This document shows, piece after piece, positions 10,779-22,958 of a DNA stretch of 64,000 nucleotides. The notes under the pieces are model-generated. The model was not told the DNA's origin, made no database searches, and was given only the letters and a program-made list of their open reading frames with translations. Numbering within the stretch: position 1 is the first letter of the stretch; each line of letters begins with the position of its first letter. This DNA comes from Ramichloridium luteum (Eukaryota > Ascomycota > Dothideomycetes > Mycosphaerellales > Dissoconiaceae). The stretch lies in contig MTSC01000040.1 of NCBI GenBank assembly GCA_002368545.1, positions 1-64,000 of the forward strand, read 5' to 3'. The position numbers and the translations under genes were made by a program.

Positions 10779-13273
10779 TCGATGGCGAGATTGATTGGCG
10801 AGGCGGCGAGGGGAAAGCAAGAGGCGGAGGAGGAGCGAGGGAGGTGCGGGCGTCGCACGAGGGGCGGAGCAGGTTTGGGCATGAGCAGACTACGAGGAGG
10901 TGGTGGGTCATTGGAGAGGAAAGTATGACAAGAAGAGCCCTCCACGCGCAGCGTGTGTATACATTCCGTATGCGAGAAGGATGAGACTTGCATGCACACG
11001 CGCGCGTGCAGAAAAATGGGTGCCTTGGCTCTGGAGAGCGCGTTTCTCTCGCGTTTGCCTATACGTGCCAACACACGATTATAATGAAACAACGAAACTG
11101 TATCATCATTGCCCCCAAGGTCCCAAGGTTGCATTACAGACAAAGTTGCTGCGAGAGCTGGTGGAGCCAAGAACGGAACGACACCGACAAGACTTGGGGC
11201 TGTGGTGAGATGCCGTGGCGCCATGCCTCCCGTTCCCCCCTCTCTACAGTACTCCGGACAGAGAAGGGCTCGGCGCTCGTGATCTTGGCGGAACCTTGCT
11301 GGGTGGTCGCAGGTGTTGGCGGTGTTGGCGTAGGATGGTGGAAGGGACGGTACAGGGAGGAGACGCGCTGGCTTTGCTTCGCCCATGTGCTGCTACTGCT
11401 TGGGTGCTGCTTGGGTGTTGCCCGAGGGGGAGATTGCTTCGCGCTTGTTTCTTGAGGAGTTTGAGGCAAGGGGAGTTTGGGGGAGATCTTCGAGAAATGT
11501 GTGTTGGCACTGCCCCTGCTGCTGCTTCTGTGTCTTCGAGCAAATGGAGGGAGAACGCTGGAGACTTCTGGCGGAGTTCTCCAGCAGCAACCTCAGAGAA
11601 CCGAGAGACACGAACAACCTCTCGAGAAGGCACCGCCAGTTGCCGACATCTACAGTGCCACCATGATATGGTGTACATCACCGCTATTCGTTCCAACGTG
11701 ATGATCAGCAGGCAGTCACCAGCCTCTCGACTGATATCCTTTGCGCAGGGCAGTGACGCAAATGCCAGCGATGGAAAACCAAAACGTCCCATCTCCTACC
11801 GTATCACGGAACTTCCCACCACCCTTCCACGCTCGCATTCTGATCCAACGTTACTTCCCGCGCGGCAAATACTTAACTTTTACCCTTCAATGTCACCGCG
11901 ACGATCTACGAAAAATATCCCGTAGTCCCTGATGAGAACCCTTCTTCTGAAGAATCCGCACTGCCCCAACCCCCCCGGTCGATCATTGCCGGTTTGCCCT
12001 TCTCATCGAGGGACCAACACCCCCCGTTATCATCGCGTTTCATCGGAAAGTAACATACATAAGCGTACATAAGCGGAACATAAGGAGAGAGAGAGAGAGG
12101 AGATGCCCGCGCGGCGGCCCATTTGTCAATTCTGCCTCTGCAGTCGCAGGGCTCGGCGCCGAGCCCCGTCCCAAGACGCAAAACCCCCCGATGGGACAAG
12201 ACGTCTTCGCCCAGCGGCTCCAACCGGGTGCGCGCCCACGCGCAACGTGGAATGCAATCCTGGACGCGCGCGCGCGCGCGCGCGCGTTCCCAGGCAGGAG
12301 AGCCAAGGCGATGGGGGAGTCTCGCTGCTCGGATTGCTGTGATGAAAAAAACGTGTGCGGTCGATCCACGACCCCGGACGACCACACGAGACCGTGGAGA
12401 CCACCTGGGAAAATAGGGTTGAAAGCCTGCATGCGGGACTTTGGAGGCGTGGCCAGGTTTCCCATCCGCGTGCCAAGCGGCGTCTGCTCTCCGATGCGGA
12501 CCAGGGGGCTGGGAACGAGGGCGGAAAAGGTGGATAGGCACGGTGCAGTAAATGACACAACGATGCAGTTCACGGGATAGGGTTCGGGATCAGCATTCGC
12601 GGGTGCCGGCCTTGGGAGGCGGGAAGTATCGCTCGGAGGGGCGGTGGTGATGAGGGACTTTGGCAAGGCGCGCGCGCAGGAGGTCGCGACGGTGGAAAGT
12701 TACGTTAAGGTTGCGCTGGCGGAAGTTCTATCCTCTGTGGAATTGGTTTCCCAGGTCTATGATTCCTGTAGAGAAGGGAGGGCGGGGCGTGTGACTTTGA
12801 TGAGAGATGGAGGAAAATGGAGACAGAAGTCCATTGGAAGCACATTCCATTGAAATCTCATAGATTTTCCATGTGAGCCGGGATCACTATTCCACAGCAA
12901 CTGTCATCTTCGTGAAGATGGTAAAGCATTGGGTCAAAATTGGTACAAAAACGCCGCCAGACGAGCCCGCTGTGTCGTCAGAAAACACTGTATATAGCCC
13001 TTGCCGCCAACACCATTTCAAAATCAAAGAGCCGTGCGCTGAACAGACACTGGGCCAGAGCAGACCATACAGAGAAAGCGCCGCGCGCATTACGCGCTAA
13101 GCATACAGTAGATCCCACCCGCCAAGAGAACCCCGTCCCTTCAGAGGGTGGTCGTAATTGGTAAAACGCCGAATCCATGATCATGTCATACCCTCACCAT
13201 GGCGCCAAACCCAAATCGAATAAAGACACGTGTGATGCCGCGCACACCCACATCCCTCGCCCTCGCCGAGCCC
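10779..13273. other. 2.5-kb convergent intergenic region downstream of the Pac2 gene
   Basis: Two genes point into this gap (plus strand from the left, minus strand from the right), so no promoter is required here, yet it is 2.5 kb long. It contains a GA run near 12086-12102, a CG repeat, and at least six GCCAAG/CTTGGC hexamers (near 11023, 11165, 11284, 12302, 12472 and 13122). The longer frames on either strand (e.g. 11244-11792, 11906-12541) show no recognisable domain. A non-coding transcript is possible but unproven. Confidence 0.55.
12265..12286. repeat. Alternating CG dinucleotide run, 11 units
   Basis: Twenty-two bases of uninterrupted CG repeat in non-coding DNA. Such tracts can adopt left-handed Z-DNA and are hypermutable where CpG is methylated. 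Confidence 0.9.
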
Positions 13274-14653
13274 CTAGTAGCCCTTGAAGGTCGTCTTGTC
13301 GAGGTTCCGCAGGGCTTGGACGTCGCGATTGACTTCGAAGCCAAGCTTGTGACTGGGGATATCCTGCAGCGGCGCCGCGCGGAGGGTGCCGTTGGGGCTG
13401 CGGCTGCTGGTGCGCGCGGGCGGGCCGCCGTGCTCGCTGCCGTTGAGCATCGCCGAGATGCTGGGGATCGTCTGCGCCGTCGACGCCGGCGGGTCTGAGG
13501 AGGCCGGCTTAGGTGATGGCCGCTTCTGCTCCTGGTGCGAGTCGCTGCGCGGCTTCTCCTGGGCTTCGGAGCTCGGCTGGCGCGGTTGCTCCGCGGCGGG
13601 TCGACTCTCGTGGCCGTGCGAGTGAGAAGCAGAATAAGGCGGGTTCTGGAGTGGAGGCGGCTGGTATGGCGAGTAGGCGCTCTGAGGAGGGCTATTAGGA
13701 TACCTTCGGGTCTTGTCCAAAGCCGATGTGCTTACATTGTAAGATTGGGGAGGGTGAGGAGGGTAAGTATGCGCATAGCCATTGGTTGGGGGCGGAGGTG
13801 GGCCGTGGCTGTAGTGGTGCGGCGGTGGTGGGCCACTGCTCGGCGGTCCTCGGTCATAAGCATGGGGAGCTCCGTAGCCAGCATGAGGCGGCGGCGGCGG
13901 CCCTGAGTAGTGGTGGCCACCGTGGTGATACGGTGGTTGCGAGAAGTATGGCTGGTAGCTGTTGTGTGGAGGAGGAGTGTGCATGGGGCTCGGAGGGGCC
14001 CATGAAGGATGTTGCTGGTAGTATGGCTGAGACGGACCCCGGCCGTACGGAGGTTGCTGGTTGGGAGCGTGGGTGTAGCCGGGCGAGCTCATCGGGCCGC
14101 GCGTGACCGCCGGGATGTTGTTGTGTTCTTGCACCGTCGAGTCCGGGTACATGCCCTTCTCAGGACGGATGTGCCGGAGATGCGGGTCGGTTGAGGGCTG
14201 GGGCATGTTGGGAGCCGTCGTTGACGACCGAGTGAAGTAGCTGATGAGGTGGAGATGTTGGTTCGTGCTGGTGGTGATGGAGAAGGACTGCTTCATGAGG
14301 CCGTCAGGCTTGTAGCGGTAGCCATCCGGGCCGCCATCGGAGTCGGCTTCTTGATTGCTCAGACCATCGCGGTTGGCATTCTTGTCAAATCCGTTTCCAC
14401 CTCGCTTGCCCTCCATTTCGCGGTAGGTCAAGAAGCTACCGGCGACACGGCTGGCGCTCCATGACTTGCCGTCGGTCCATCGTCGCATACCTGCCTCGCG
14501 CTCATCCCAGACGAAGACGGAGCCCGACTTGATCGATTGTCGCTCCTTCTCGGACAGTCGTCGTTGTACTCGCGGGAGGATGCCTACGCGGCAGGCTTCG
14601 AAGAGGATGATCGCATCCGTAGGAGTACGGACGAGACCGTTGTAGGTCTCCAT
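13274..14653 (-). CDS. pac2: WOPR-domain transcriptional regulator, Gti1/Pac2 family
   Basis: A single exon of 459 residues from ATG at 14653 (METYNGLVRT). The upstream in-frame extension to 14698 begins with TTG and is rejected as the start. The WOPR DNA-binding fold is nearly complete: part A at residues 1-83, with ILFEACRVG, RLSEKERQSIKSGSVFVWDE and RRWTDGKSWSASR, and part B at about 111-142, with GYRYKPDGLMKQSFS and LHLISYF. The remainder is a Pro/His/Tyr/Ser/Gln-rich disordered region typical of activation domains. WOPR proteins (Wor1, Ryp1, Sge1, Gti1, Pac2) are nuclear switches for morphology, conjugation, conidiation or virulence; the METY..VRTP start and EKERQ segment place this one in the Pac2 branch. 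An intron in the 5' leader (near 14704-14750, GTACGT...AACAG) is plausible. It is flanked by gene-free DNA on both sides. Confidence 0.93.
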   Translation of the reverse strand: METYNGLVRTPTDAIILFEACRVGILPRVQRRLSEKERQSIKSGSVFVWDEREAGMRRWTDGKSWSASRVAGSFLTYREMEGKRGGNGFDKNANRDGLSNQEADSDGGPDGYRYKPDGLMKQSFSITTSTNQHLHLISYFTRSSTTAPNMPQPSTDPHLRHIRPEKGMYPDSTVQEHNNIPAVTRGPMSSPGYTHAPNQQPPYGRGPSQPYYQQHPSWAPPSPMHTPPPHNSYQPYFSQPPYHHGGHHYSGPPPPPHAGYGAPHAYDRGPPSSGPPPPHHYSHGPPPPPTNGYAHTYPPHPPQSYNVSTSALDKTRRYPNSPPQSAYSPYQPPPLQNPPYSASHSHGHESRPAAEQPRQPSSEAQEKPRSDSHQEQKRPSPKPASSDPPASTAQTIPSISAMLNGSEHGGPPARTSSRSPNGTLRAAPLQDIPSHKLGFEVNRDVQALRNLDKTTFKGY

Positions 14654-17600
14654 GTCGATATGCGACCGTCCACCGGTCGTGATTGGGGGAATGCGCAAGA
14701 CAGTCGTGTCCGCTCCAAGATGCCTGTTCAGTAGGCAGAAGCTGGTCGGGTGACGTACTTGGTGGGAGGGCTGGATGACCTCAGAAGACGATCGAGATGT
14801 TCAAGAAGCCACGGTGTCGCACGGATATATCGGACGAGGTGCGAGATTGCCGACCGACCGTGGTGATGTGCAGCGATATTGAAAGTGCGTCGTTGCAGGA
14901 GGAGAAGGTTGTGACGGAAGTGAGGGTCAAATCGACCGACGCAGGCGATGGAGGGCATTAGATCAGTTGGAGACAGGAAGCAGGGTTTGGGTAAGAATCG
15001 GGGACGCTTGGCCGGATTGGGGGCACGGCAGCGCTAAGGCACGCTCCAGTGTCCTTATTTTACAAGCCTTTTTGGACCGTGAGTGGTGAGTCCGTGTTTC
15101 CAGCGCGAGCTGCCCTGCCTTGGCTGCGGCGTGCCAAGCCGACCATCGACACGCGAGTTGCTTGGTAGACCTGGGCCGTCTGGCTTTTCCCTCCACCAGA
15201 GACGCGTCGGCTTGTCATCATCAAGCCAGTCAGTGGACTGACCAGACTCAGGCACGGACGGGACACCAGCTTCTGCTCAGCGAGACACCCCAGCCGATCC
15301 GCCGCGAGAGTCTCGTCGTTGACCGCCCAGCGCCCGTCAGCGCCCGCCAGGGGGGCCACGAGGCTCGCCCACTAGTCGCTCAATCTCGCCTTGTGGGCCA
15401 CTCTTTTGGCAATGCAACAATCCGCGCAGTGAACTCGTGCCGCATCCTCGTCTGCACACAGTACAGCAGAGCACGCTGTCACGCCTTCCCCTGCCGTCGA
15501 CGAGTCTGCATCAACTGTAGCCGACCTGCCGAAACGAACTGATCCGAGAACATGCAGGATGACTACTGGATCTACGCTCGACTTTCACCGATGTTAAAGC
15601 ATTTGCGCCATTTGTCGCCTGCGTGACGGAAACGGTTTGCTCAAATCAGGGAGGGAAATTCGCTACGACTTGGCTGACACCGCGGTGCCATGGCACTCTC
15701 CTCCAACTGAAACAGGAAGTCTGCCGCGATGCGGCGTCGACACGGCGGGCTGCTCTTGGTCGAAGCGGCGCCGCGGACTATATACCACGTGCAAACGCTT
15801 GCTCCCATCCCTCCAAGGAAGCAGAGGCTGCCAATAGTTGGGTGTCTAATTTCGCGAGAGGTGGGTATTTAATGAGTTTCTTGTGTTCGCTTGGCTCGGC
15901 CAAGCATGCCAACCCGTTGGCGGATCTCTGTTTCTTCTGCTGTCCAGACGGAGCAGGTGGGCGCTCGCCTCGTGGTGGCAGCTTGGCGCTGGAAGGAATC
16001 CGCCAAGCTGGGCTGTGCTTGGTCAAGCGGTTGGCGAGTCTCCCTCGTGCCACATCGCGGCTGCGCTGACGAGATACAGTTCCGATGACGGCCGAAGTTG
16101 CAACACGATGGGGGTCGTGCGGATAATCGGACCACCGGTTACGATGACTCCCTCATGTTGAGTGAGATTCTGTTTCCCCACCACCATGCGTGTGTATGGA
16201 CAGCATTTGCACTACATTGGGCCGGCATCATCATGCTTTCGCAAGGTGTATGCAAGTCGACCCGCAGGGTACAAGCACAGTACCACAACGCGCAAGCTCA
16301 CAATTATGGTTAATAAATAAGGTGTCAGGCCTCCGCCAGCTGACGGAACGCAGCCATCGTTGGTCTCGACCGCCCACCCCGGTGAACATGGGCTCGTTCA
16401 ACCTTAAAACCCTAATCCGCGCGATGGCCCACGACTAGAGCGCATCGGGAGCGTTGGGTCCAGCCCATCAGCGCAGAGTTCGCTTGGCTCTTAGGGCATC
16501 GTCCGGCCACGGCGCAGAGGCAGCGAGGAGATGCCCTGCCTGCGGCAGCACCACCATTCCTCCTATGCGGTCTGGCGCGCTAATCACCCTTCTTGGGTCG
16601 CATGAGATAATGCCGCTGCTTCACCGCACGCGAGGACATGCCACACCCACCGGGCTGTACGCACGCTGCATGCAGTCACCGTCACCCCGTCGTCGCAGAT
16701 CAGCGGCGGCACAGTCACTGACATGGATGTCCTGGCACACCACCGCGGGCGCCAACTCGCGAGCTGCCTCCCACGGCGCCGCCTTAGTGCGCGCGCGAGG
16801 CGTCCTGATTCATCGCCCACGCCAGTGGGTGGTGGCCCCGTGGCCCACCCCTGCTCGCAGTCGGACCAGACCCGCACACGGCGCTCCGCCAGTCATGGCC
16901 CACGCAGAGGCTCGGCAGATATTCGGGCCAAGACCGATCCTGAACAGTACACGTGTGCAACCCCTCGTATTCTGCGCTTGTCGGCTGAACCTTGAGTCCA
17001 GGTTGTCGCGGCCTTTTGCACATCTCTCATTGTGCAGCAGATCATCGGGAAGGCTCAAAGGAGTTTTTGTGTATTGCGACTGACAATTGTACGTATGCAT
17101 CGAGGCGCAAGCTCTAAGATGTTATATCGCGACGGCACGCTGTTGGAAAAATCCCCCGCCACGTCACCGACCTCGTCATTCGACGACGAATCAGGCATAT
17201 AATCACGTCCCGTAAGACAGCTGTACCGTACAACAATTATGATGCGTGACCGTGCAATGCTTGTTGAATAGATTTTCCGGACACGGCACGGAAACTGTAA
17301 GGTTGCGAAGCCGTACGGTGAACTCCTGGGAACGGCGGCGGATGTTGGAGCTTGCCGTGCTTGCTTGCATGCGCAATCTATGCGGCCTCTTTTTGCTTTC
17401 CAATACTCCGCCAACACCCCAGATCGAAGGCTCTGGAATGGGTAGTGTATCGAGATCAGTTCGATGCTATCTCTCCCGTGGCGCTCCACAGATGGATCGT
17501 GTATACGACCTTAGCAATCCCGGAGATAAGTACGAGGACATGTACTCGTCATACTTCCCACTAACTTAAGCGAAAAGACATCCTCGCAGGAAGACGTGCG

Positions 17601-20600
17601 AACGCCTCCAGACTTGCCGCGTCGCCTTGGCGGCCGAGTATCGGCAGCGCCGAGTGTGGACAATCAGCCCCCCGGACCGGGGGTGGGCGCCATCCGCAGT
17701 ACCAAGCCCGCCCACGTGAGCTCGCACGGCCGCGCGGGCGTGTCTGACCTTGGGGCGAGAGTCGCCTCTCCCAGCCAATGCAGCGCGCCGGACCCGACGA
17801 ATCTTTAACCCTGTTTGGATGCTTAATTTGTTGCTTGTATCTACCTCGCACACTACGGCGCTAAAGCTGATTGGGCGGTGGTCCAAACAAGAGAAGGATT
17901 CGCAGAGTGCAAAGATCGTCGTTTCCTTACGCTTCGCCAGAAGGTTCAGATCCTTTCGATGTGCATGAGGCCGATGGTGAGTGCGAGGACGAGAGAACTA
18001 CCGTTGGCCGCTCAATGATTGCAGGTCGGACGTGCATGGAAGACTCTGAGTATGTCTGCCGGACAGCCGGGAAAAGAGGGGAGAGCTGTGTGCTGTGCCA
18101 CGAAACACCTGTGCCACGCTCTGACATCCACGCGAGCCGGAAATGGGCACGATCACGACACAACCTCGTACAATGCTGCGATCATCGGACGATCAAAAGC
18201 TTGTAGCGCTTATGCTGCAGAAGGGGAGCGGCAAACTGCAACCAGTATGTGCAGGGATCACGGAGTTAGGGAATGAATGTGTCCGCTCACGCGGCGCAAG
18301 AGAAGGTCTTGTCTGTCACCACACAGGCGCGGCAGGTTCTCTTGCCAAAACCCAACTCGATGAAGATCTGCATTGCCCGTTGGATGGGAGTCGTTTTCTC
18401 GGGTAATGATCGGAGGGTGGAGACGAACTGTTTGCGCCAATGAGACAGGCACAGATGACATTCCGCCGCCGCTCTGAGTCGTCGCGGAGCAAAAACGAGG
18501 CTGGGCTAATGCGAAAGAAGAAAAAGGAAGGCAGCCCTCTTGTGCGCGCCGACGGCATGCCTCGTCCACCGCCGGCGCCGACTGGCGCGACCATGGGAAA
18601 GCTGATCTGGAGAAACAAAAGTCCGCCGGACGCGGCAGGATGGCGGGCGCGAAGGACGGCGCTGGCAGTAGCATGGAGCCTGGAGGCAAGTGACGGAATT
18701 TGATGGTCAGCAGGGGAAAGTCGATCGAGTCGCGGAGCCTGCTATACAGTACAGTCCCGTGCTGTAGATCCCGGGCTATCTTCCACTTTTCTTCTTCTTG
18801 AAGGATGATCGGCGGGGCAAGCCCCAAGCCGGCGGCGTGCGAGCCAAATTGGCCTCGCCGGTTTCCCCACACGTGCGCCAGTGGACAGTCACGAGTCTAG
18901 AGCAATTTGCAATCTGAAGACGAAGAGACGGGGCTCTTCTCCCTAGCACATGCCGAAGGCGCAAGGGAAAATTTCTCGGTGATGCAGGAGATCCCTCCCA
19001 CGCATGCAAACAAGCGCGCAGCGAAGGTGGCCCTACGGCTTCGGTTCGCCGCGCAAGTGCTTGGCTCGCCTTGGCAGCAATCGTGTGACCGATCCTGCCC
19101 GAGAATGGTCCGGCGGCCCAGGGATAGCAGAACGTAATCTTTATCAAATATTACGCACGCTCGTCCCAGGAGATGATTTGACTCAGCTTTTGTATGAGCC
19201 ATAATGCATCTGCAATCTCACGGTTGGACCATGAACTTTTGATTCCGCGAATTCAATCAGCTGGCGTGCGATCCTTCGTATCCAGCATGGGGTCAATTTA
19301 GAGCCAGCTTAAAGTCACTTTTCCCGACCGCGCGATGATGAAACCGATTTGCCCTGGCTGGAAACCTTCTCTCTTAAGGTTATTCTTGCTATAAGAGTGC
19401 GACGATTCGCTCGTACTTTGACTCCGCCAGCTCGCAACTCTGATGAGGACATACCGTGATACGGCATTTACAGTATTAAGCTAGCGTTGCTGCCTTTCCT
19501 CCACAGGCAGGAGGAAGGATCGTGGAAGTTGCGATCTTCCAACCGTGCTTTTGCACCAGTATGAGAACAAGCGTCATGTGTGTGCACGGCACAGATGGTC
19601 ACCGGGAGGCGTCTGCAGATGCCGGTTTCCGTCCAGCCTGCCACCGAGGGCACGGGAGTTTGGCTTGCAGGCCATGTAACGCTGCTCCACATGGTGCTTA
19701 TCAACCTCACCCGCGAGCGGAAGTCGACCAGATTCTCGCCTGCCAGCGTTTCTTCGTACAGACGGCATTGTTTCCCGAAAGAACACCGAGGTGGGGCTCA
19801 AGCGCTTGAAGTTGTCATGTGCGAAGAACGGCCGCTCATCGGCCACTGTCGGGGCCGAAAAATGTCATGTTCGTCCCGTCATCCACCTACTGCACGCCGA
19901 GCCGTCTCACCAACAAGCCTTGTTCTCCTTAGTACGGATTGGCGATCAATGATCTGCGGGATGCGGCACGCCGTGGATTGTGTGTGCCCAGATGGCCGGC
20001 GAGAAAGTCGCTGACACGCCCTTGCGCTTACGCGATGCTGCTCTAGGGCAAACGGATCGGCAATGGGCCAGACACTGAAAGACCGAGGAAGGGGATCGCC
20101 CATGTTCGTGCTACGACATTTCGCAGTGACTTAGGTCTTCGATTGTTATTACTATGCGCCAAGCCCTGGAAGTGCAGGTTCGGTTATGCTTGCCTGCTGG
20201 CCGCGCGCCATGGCGAGAATGATATACATTCGCCGGACACGAACTCTAACCCTGTCAATTCACAAGAGTTTTGGGTGGGAGAAAATGCTGGTGCGGCTCT
20301 TTCACCGGTGCGGAAGATCAACGAAACGATGAGGAGGCTGCAGTAATGATTTGCCGTTATCGAAACTTCCTCGGAGGGGCCCTTTTCATCGGTGACGATG
20401 CCATCTGGGATCTGCATTGCCAAGCAATCAGGTATGTCGACTTACGAATTATAATCAGGTTCAGCACACGGGGAAGCTGGAAAGTTACGATGCTTAGCTT
20501 CGACAGTGGCTTGCGTGGCTGTGGTTTAATGTTGAGAAAAACAGCTCTCCTACAAGACATGCTCGATAAGTGCTCAGTCAATCGAGCTGAATTTGTTTAA

Positions 20601-22958
20601 TCCACGGCCGTCGGCCTTCTTGCTGCTGCTGGCCGAGAAGTGCTGGTCCTCGGTAATTTATGCGCCAGCTCATGTATGCAGCGATCAATATTGCGTCCGA
20701 ACCGGAGTTCGGCTCTGAACTCCTGAAATGACGACCGTGCAAGGACTAGAGACGATCCAGCAGGGTCAAGTGAATTTTTCCCAAGATCCCGATTTCGCTG
20801 AGCGGAATGACCCTCGCGAGTGTAGATCCTGGAGTTCTCCACGACTGCGGCATGAATTTTATTGCTCGAGGATTGATGATGATAGGTGGGCGGCAGGCAT
20901 GCATTGCAGGGCTGCAAAAGGAAATGGAGCGTGCTTGGTTCTGCTGACAATCAGGTGAGCCGATTAATTATGGTAATTGCGCACAGAGTATCATGCCGTA
21001 GTAAGGCGGCTGACGTGTGGTGGTATGCCGGCCAGAAAAGAAACTCGTATGCTCCCCTCTATGACACTACAACGTAGGATTCTGATTCCTAGTGCGTAGC
21101 CATCCTGGAACGCCTCTCATCGTCAGCTACTGCCTCACCCAATAGTGAGATAAGGGCATGTCACGAAACAGTACCTTACTTTCATACTTCAGCAAGTTGA
21201 TGACGTTCTATGATACTCATCGACAACGATGATGCTGTATGCTGCCGCTACTGTTGATCATGTCGCTGCTGTTGAGTTGGTTGGTACCACCGCAGAGTGC
21301 CCTTGCCCAGGAAGCTTATATCTCGTTCGTCGAAAGGCTGCCCCCTCCTCTCCCATAATCTCAAGGCCATGCGTCGAGGAAGTATACATTGCGACCGTAC
21401 CGGACCTTGACGCATTTGGTGTGCGTTCACGGTGCCGAACCTCTCGCTCATCACACCACCCTGCCGTGCCTGCCAATTCCGATGACAATCCGCTTCCCTC
21501 CGCCAAGACCGCGATCGACCCTCCGCCAAGCCTTGCGAAGCAACTTAACAGACCTCGCTTGTTTTCCCCCCTGTGCCTGCCTTGCTTCGGAGGCCCAGCC
21601 TGCATATGCAGAGCGGCGGCATCCCAGAGTTACTGGCTCTGTCTCTCCTGCGCTCGCGGATTCTGCCAAAGAAGGATAGCGGCCTTATCGTTGAACGTTG
21701 TCAGCCCGTCGAGGGCAGCACCGCCGTTGGATCGATGACCCGAAGGACAGGCACGGTTCCTACGGATCCCTTGCTCCCTGCCTGCCCTGCCTTCCACCAA
21801 CTTATCTACCTATGTAGTCCAGGAAAGGGTACAAAGTTTACACCCTGATTGCTCTTGAGTTGTTCCTGCGGGACGGTGCGATCATACCCAGGTAGAGCTC
21901 ATCGATCCTTCATCACCGGCAAGCCGCCGGTGTGCACGCGAACGCGGGGCTGACGAAGATTCCGAGCTTGCTGAAGGCGTGACGATGCTGAGGCCCTGAG
22001 AGGCAGGGCCAGAGACAGCGAGAGATGGGGGCAAGATCTATCCCCTGGCCCCATCGCGTCGGGGTAAACGCCGCGCCCCGGCTTCCCTTTCGGAGACCGG
22101 TTATCTTTGAAACGGTAAGCCGGCGGGATGCAGGAGCAGCGGCGACAGTAGATGCACGGCAATGCCAGGTGATGATTCGCTGCACTTTGCGTATCGTGTA
22201 TTATCTCTACAAACACAATCACTTCCTCGCACGAGTATTGCAACGTGCCGGATGGCTCGGGCAGATTGCGAGGGCTTGCCGGGATGAGCAGCCGAAGGAT
22301 GGCCCTCGCCTTTGCTGGCGCAGGAACAGAGCAATGCATGCTATCTTGCTCCATGCAGGGTTTTGGAATTGTGATCTATCATGGTGTGAAGCAGCTCAAT
22401 GATCATGGGACTATTCATGCGCTGTTGCGGGCGTGCCGAGCGAGAACAGTACTGCAGGTCAATCACTCACCGGCTTCCCCGGCAGCTGTGGCGCATGGTA
22501 GGAAAGCCGCGGGAAGTTCTATCGTGCCTATCGAGCCGGAGGCATGGGCATAGTAATGGTAGATCGATCAGAGTCACGTAGATTCTTGCTTTGTGCGATG
22601 TGCACTTCTATAGGGTCATGTTCAATGACATTGAGTCAATCGCTGACGGCAGACCATGAAGGTTGCATGTCGCACGAACTGCACCAACTACAAATGTGAA
22701 AGAGAACCAGAACAGATAGAAAGAATGTTGCCACCCCTGGGTCTCAGACCGGTGGACAGAAAACAGAAGAAAGAGATCAAGGAAATCCCAACGCCCATAT
22801 CCCATGAATGTGCTGGCGGCCGGATGAAAGTCGTGGAATGACCGACGCCGCAAAATCGCTTGCCTGTACGCTTCAATTGTGAAATAGCAAAAAGACCAAG
22901 ACAGAATGAAAGAAATGTGCCAAGGGGCATTTGTGTGAATCGTGTGGAAAGACAGCCA
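14654..22958. promoter_or_regulatory. 8.3-kb gene-free region upstream of pac2
   Basis: This lies between the pac2 start and the 3' end of KAR9, both on the minus strand, so all of it is pac2 upstream DNA. I examined the longer frames (e.g. 15120-15542, 15623-16069, 16454-17083, 18258-18872, 19580-20014, 21229-21738) and found no domain, no conserved motif and no convincing spliced join. I counted about 18 GCCAAG/CTTGGC hexamers, several as inverted pairs (15119-15138, 15890-15904, 15982-16007). GCCARG is the binding consensus of the pH regulator PacC. One AACCCTAA is at 16408-16415. TATA-like sequences occur near 15779 and 16313. Other WOPR genes such as Candida WOR1 are known to have exceptionally long upstream regions, so I read this as a regulatory region possibly with a long leader or non-coding RNA. 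Confidence 0.5.
15889..15905. repeat. Perfect inverted repeat with two GCCAAG half-sites
   Basis: Two 7-base arms (GCTTGGC and GCCAAGC) flank a 3-base centre. It can be read as a short hairpin or as two oppositely oriented PacC-type hexamers. A looser pair of the same hexamer lies at 15119-15138. Confidence 0.6.

Noticed and set aside
11244..12541. Overlapping frames of 180-210 codons on the minus strand downstream of pac2
   Set aside because: They overlap frames of similar length on other strands, contain low-complexity CG and GA repeats and show no family resemblance.
14654..22958. Transposon or repeat-induced-mutation relic in the pac2 upstream gap
   Set aside because: No transposase, reverse transcriptase or integrase fragments, no long terminal repeats, and no strong AT shift or TpA excess as seen after RIP.
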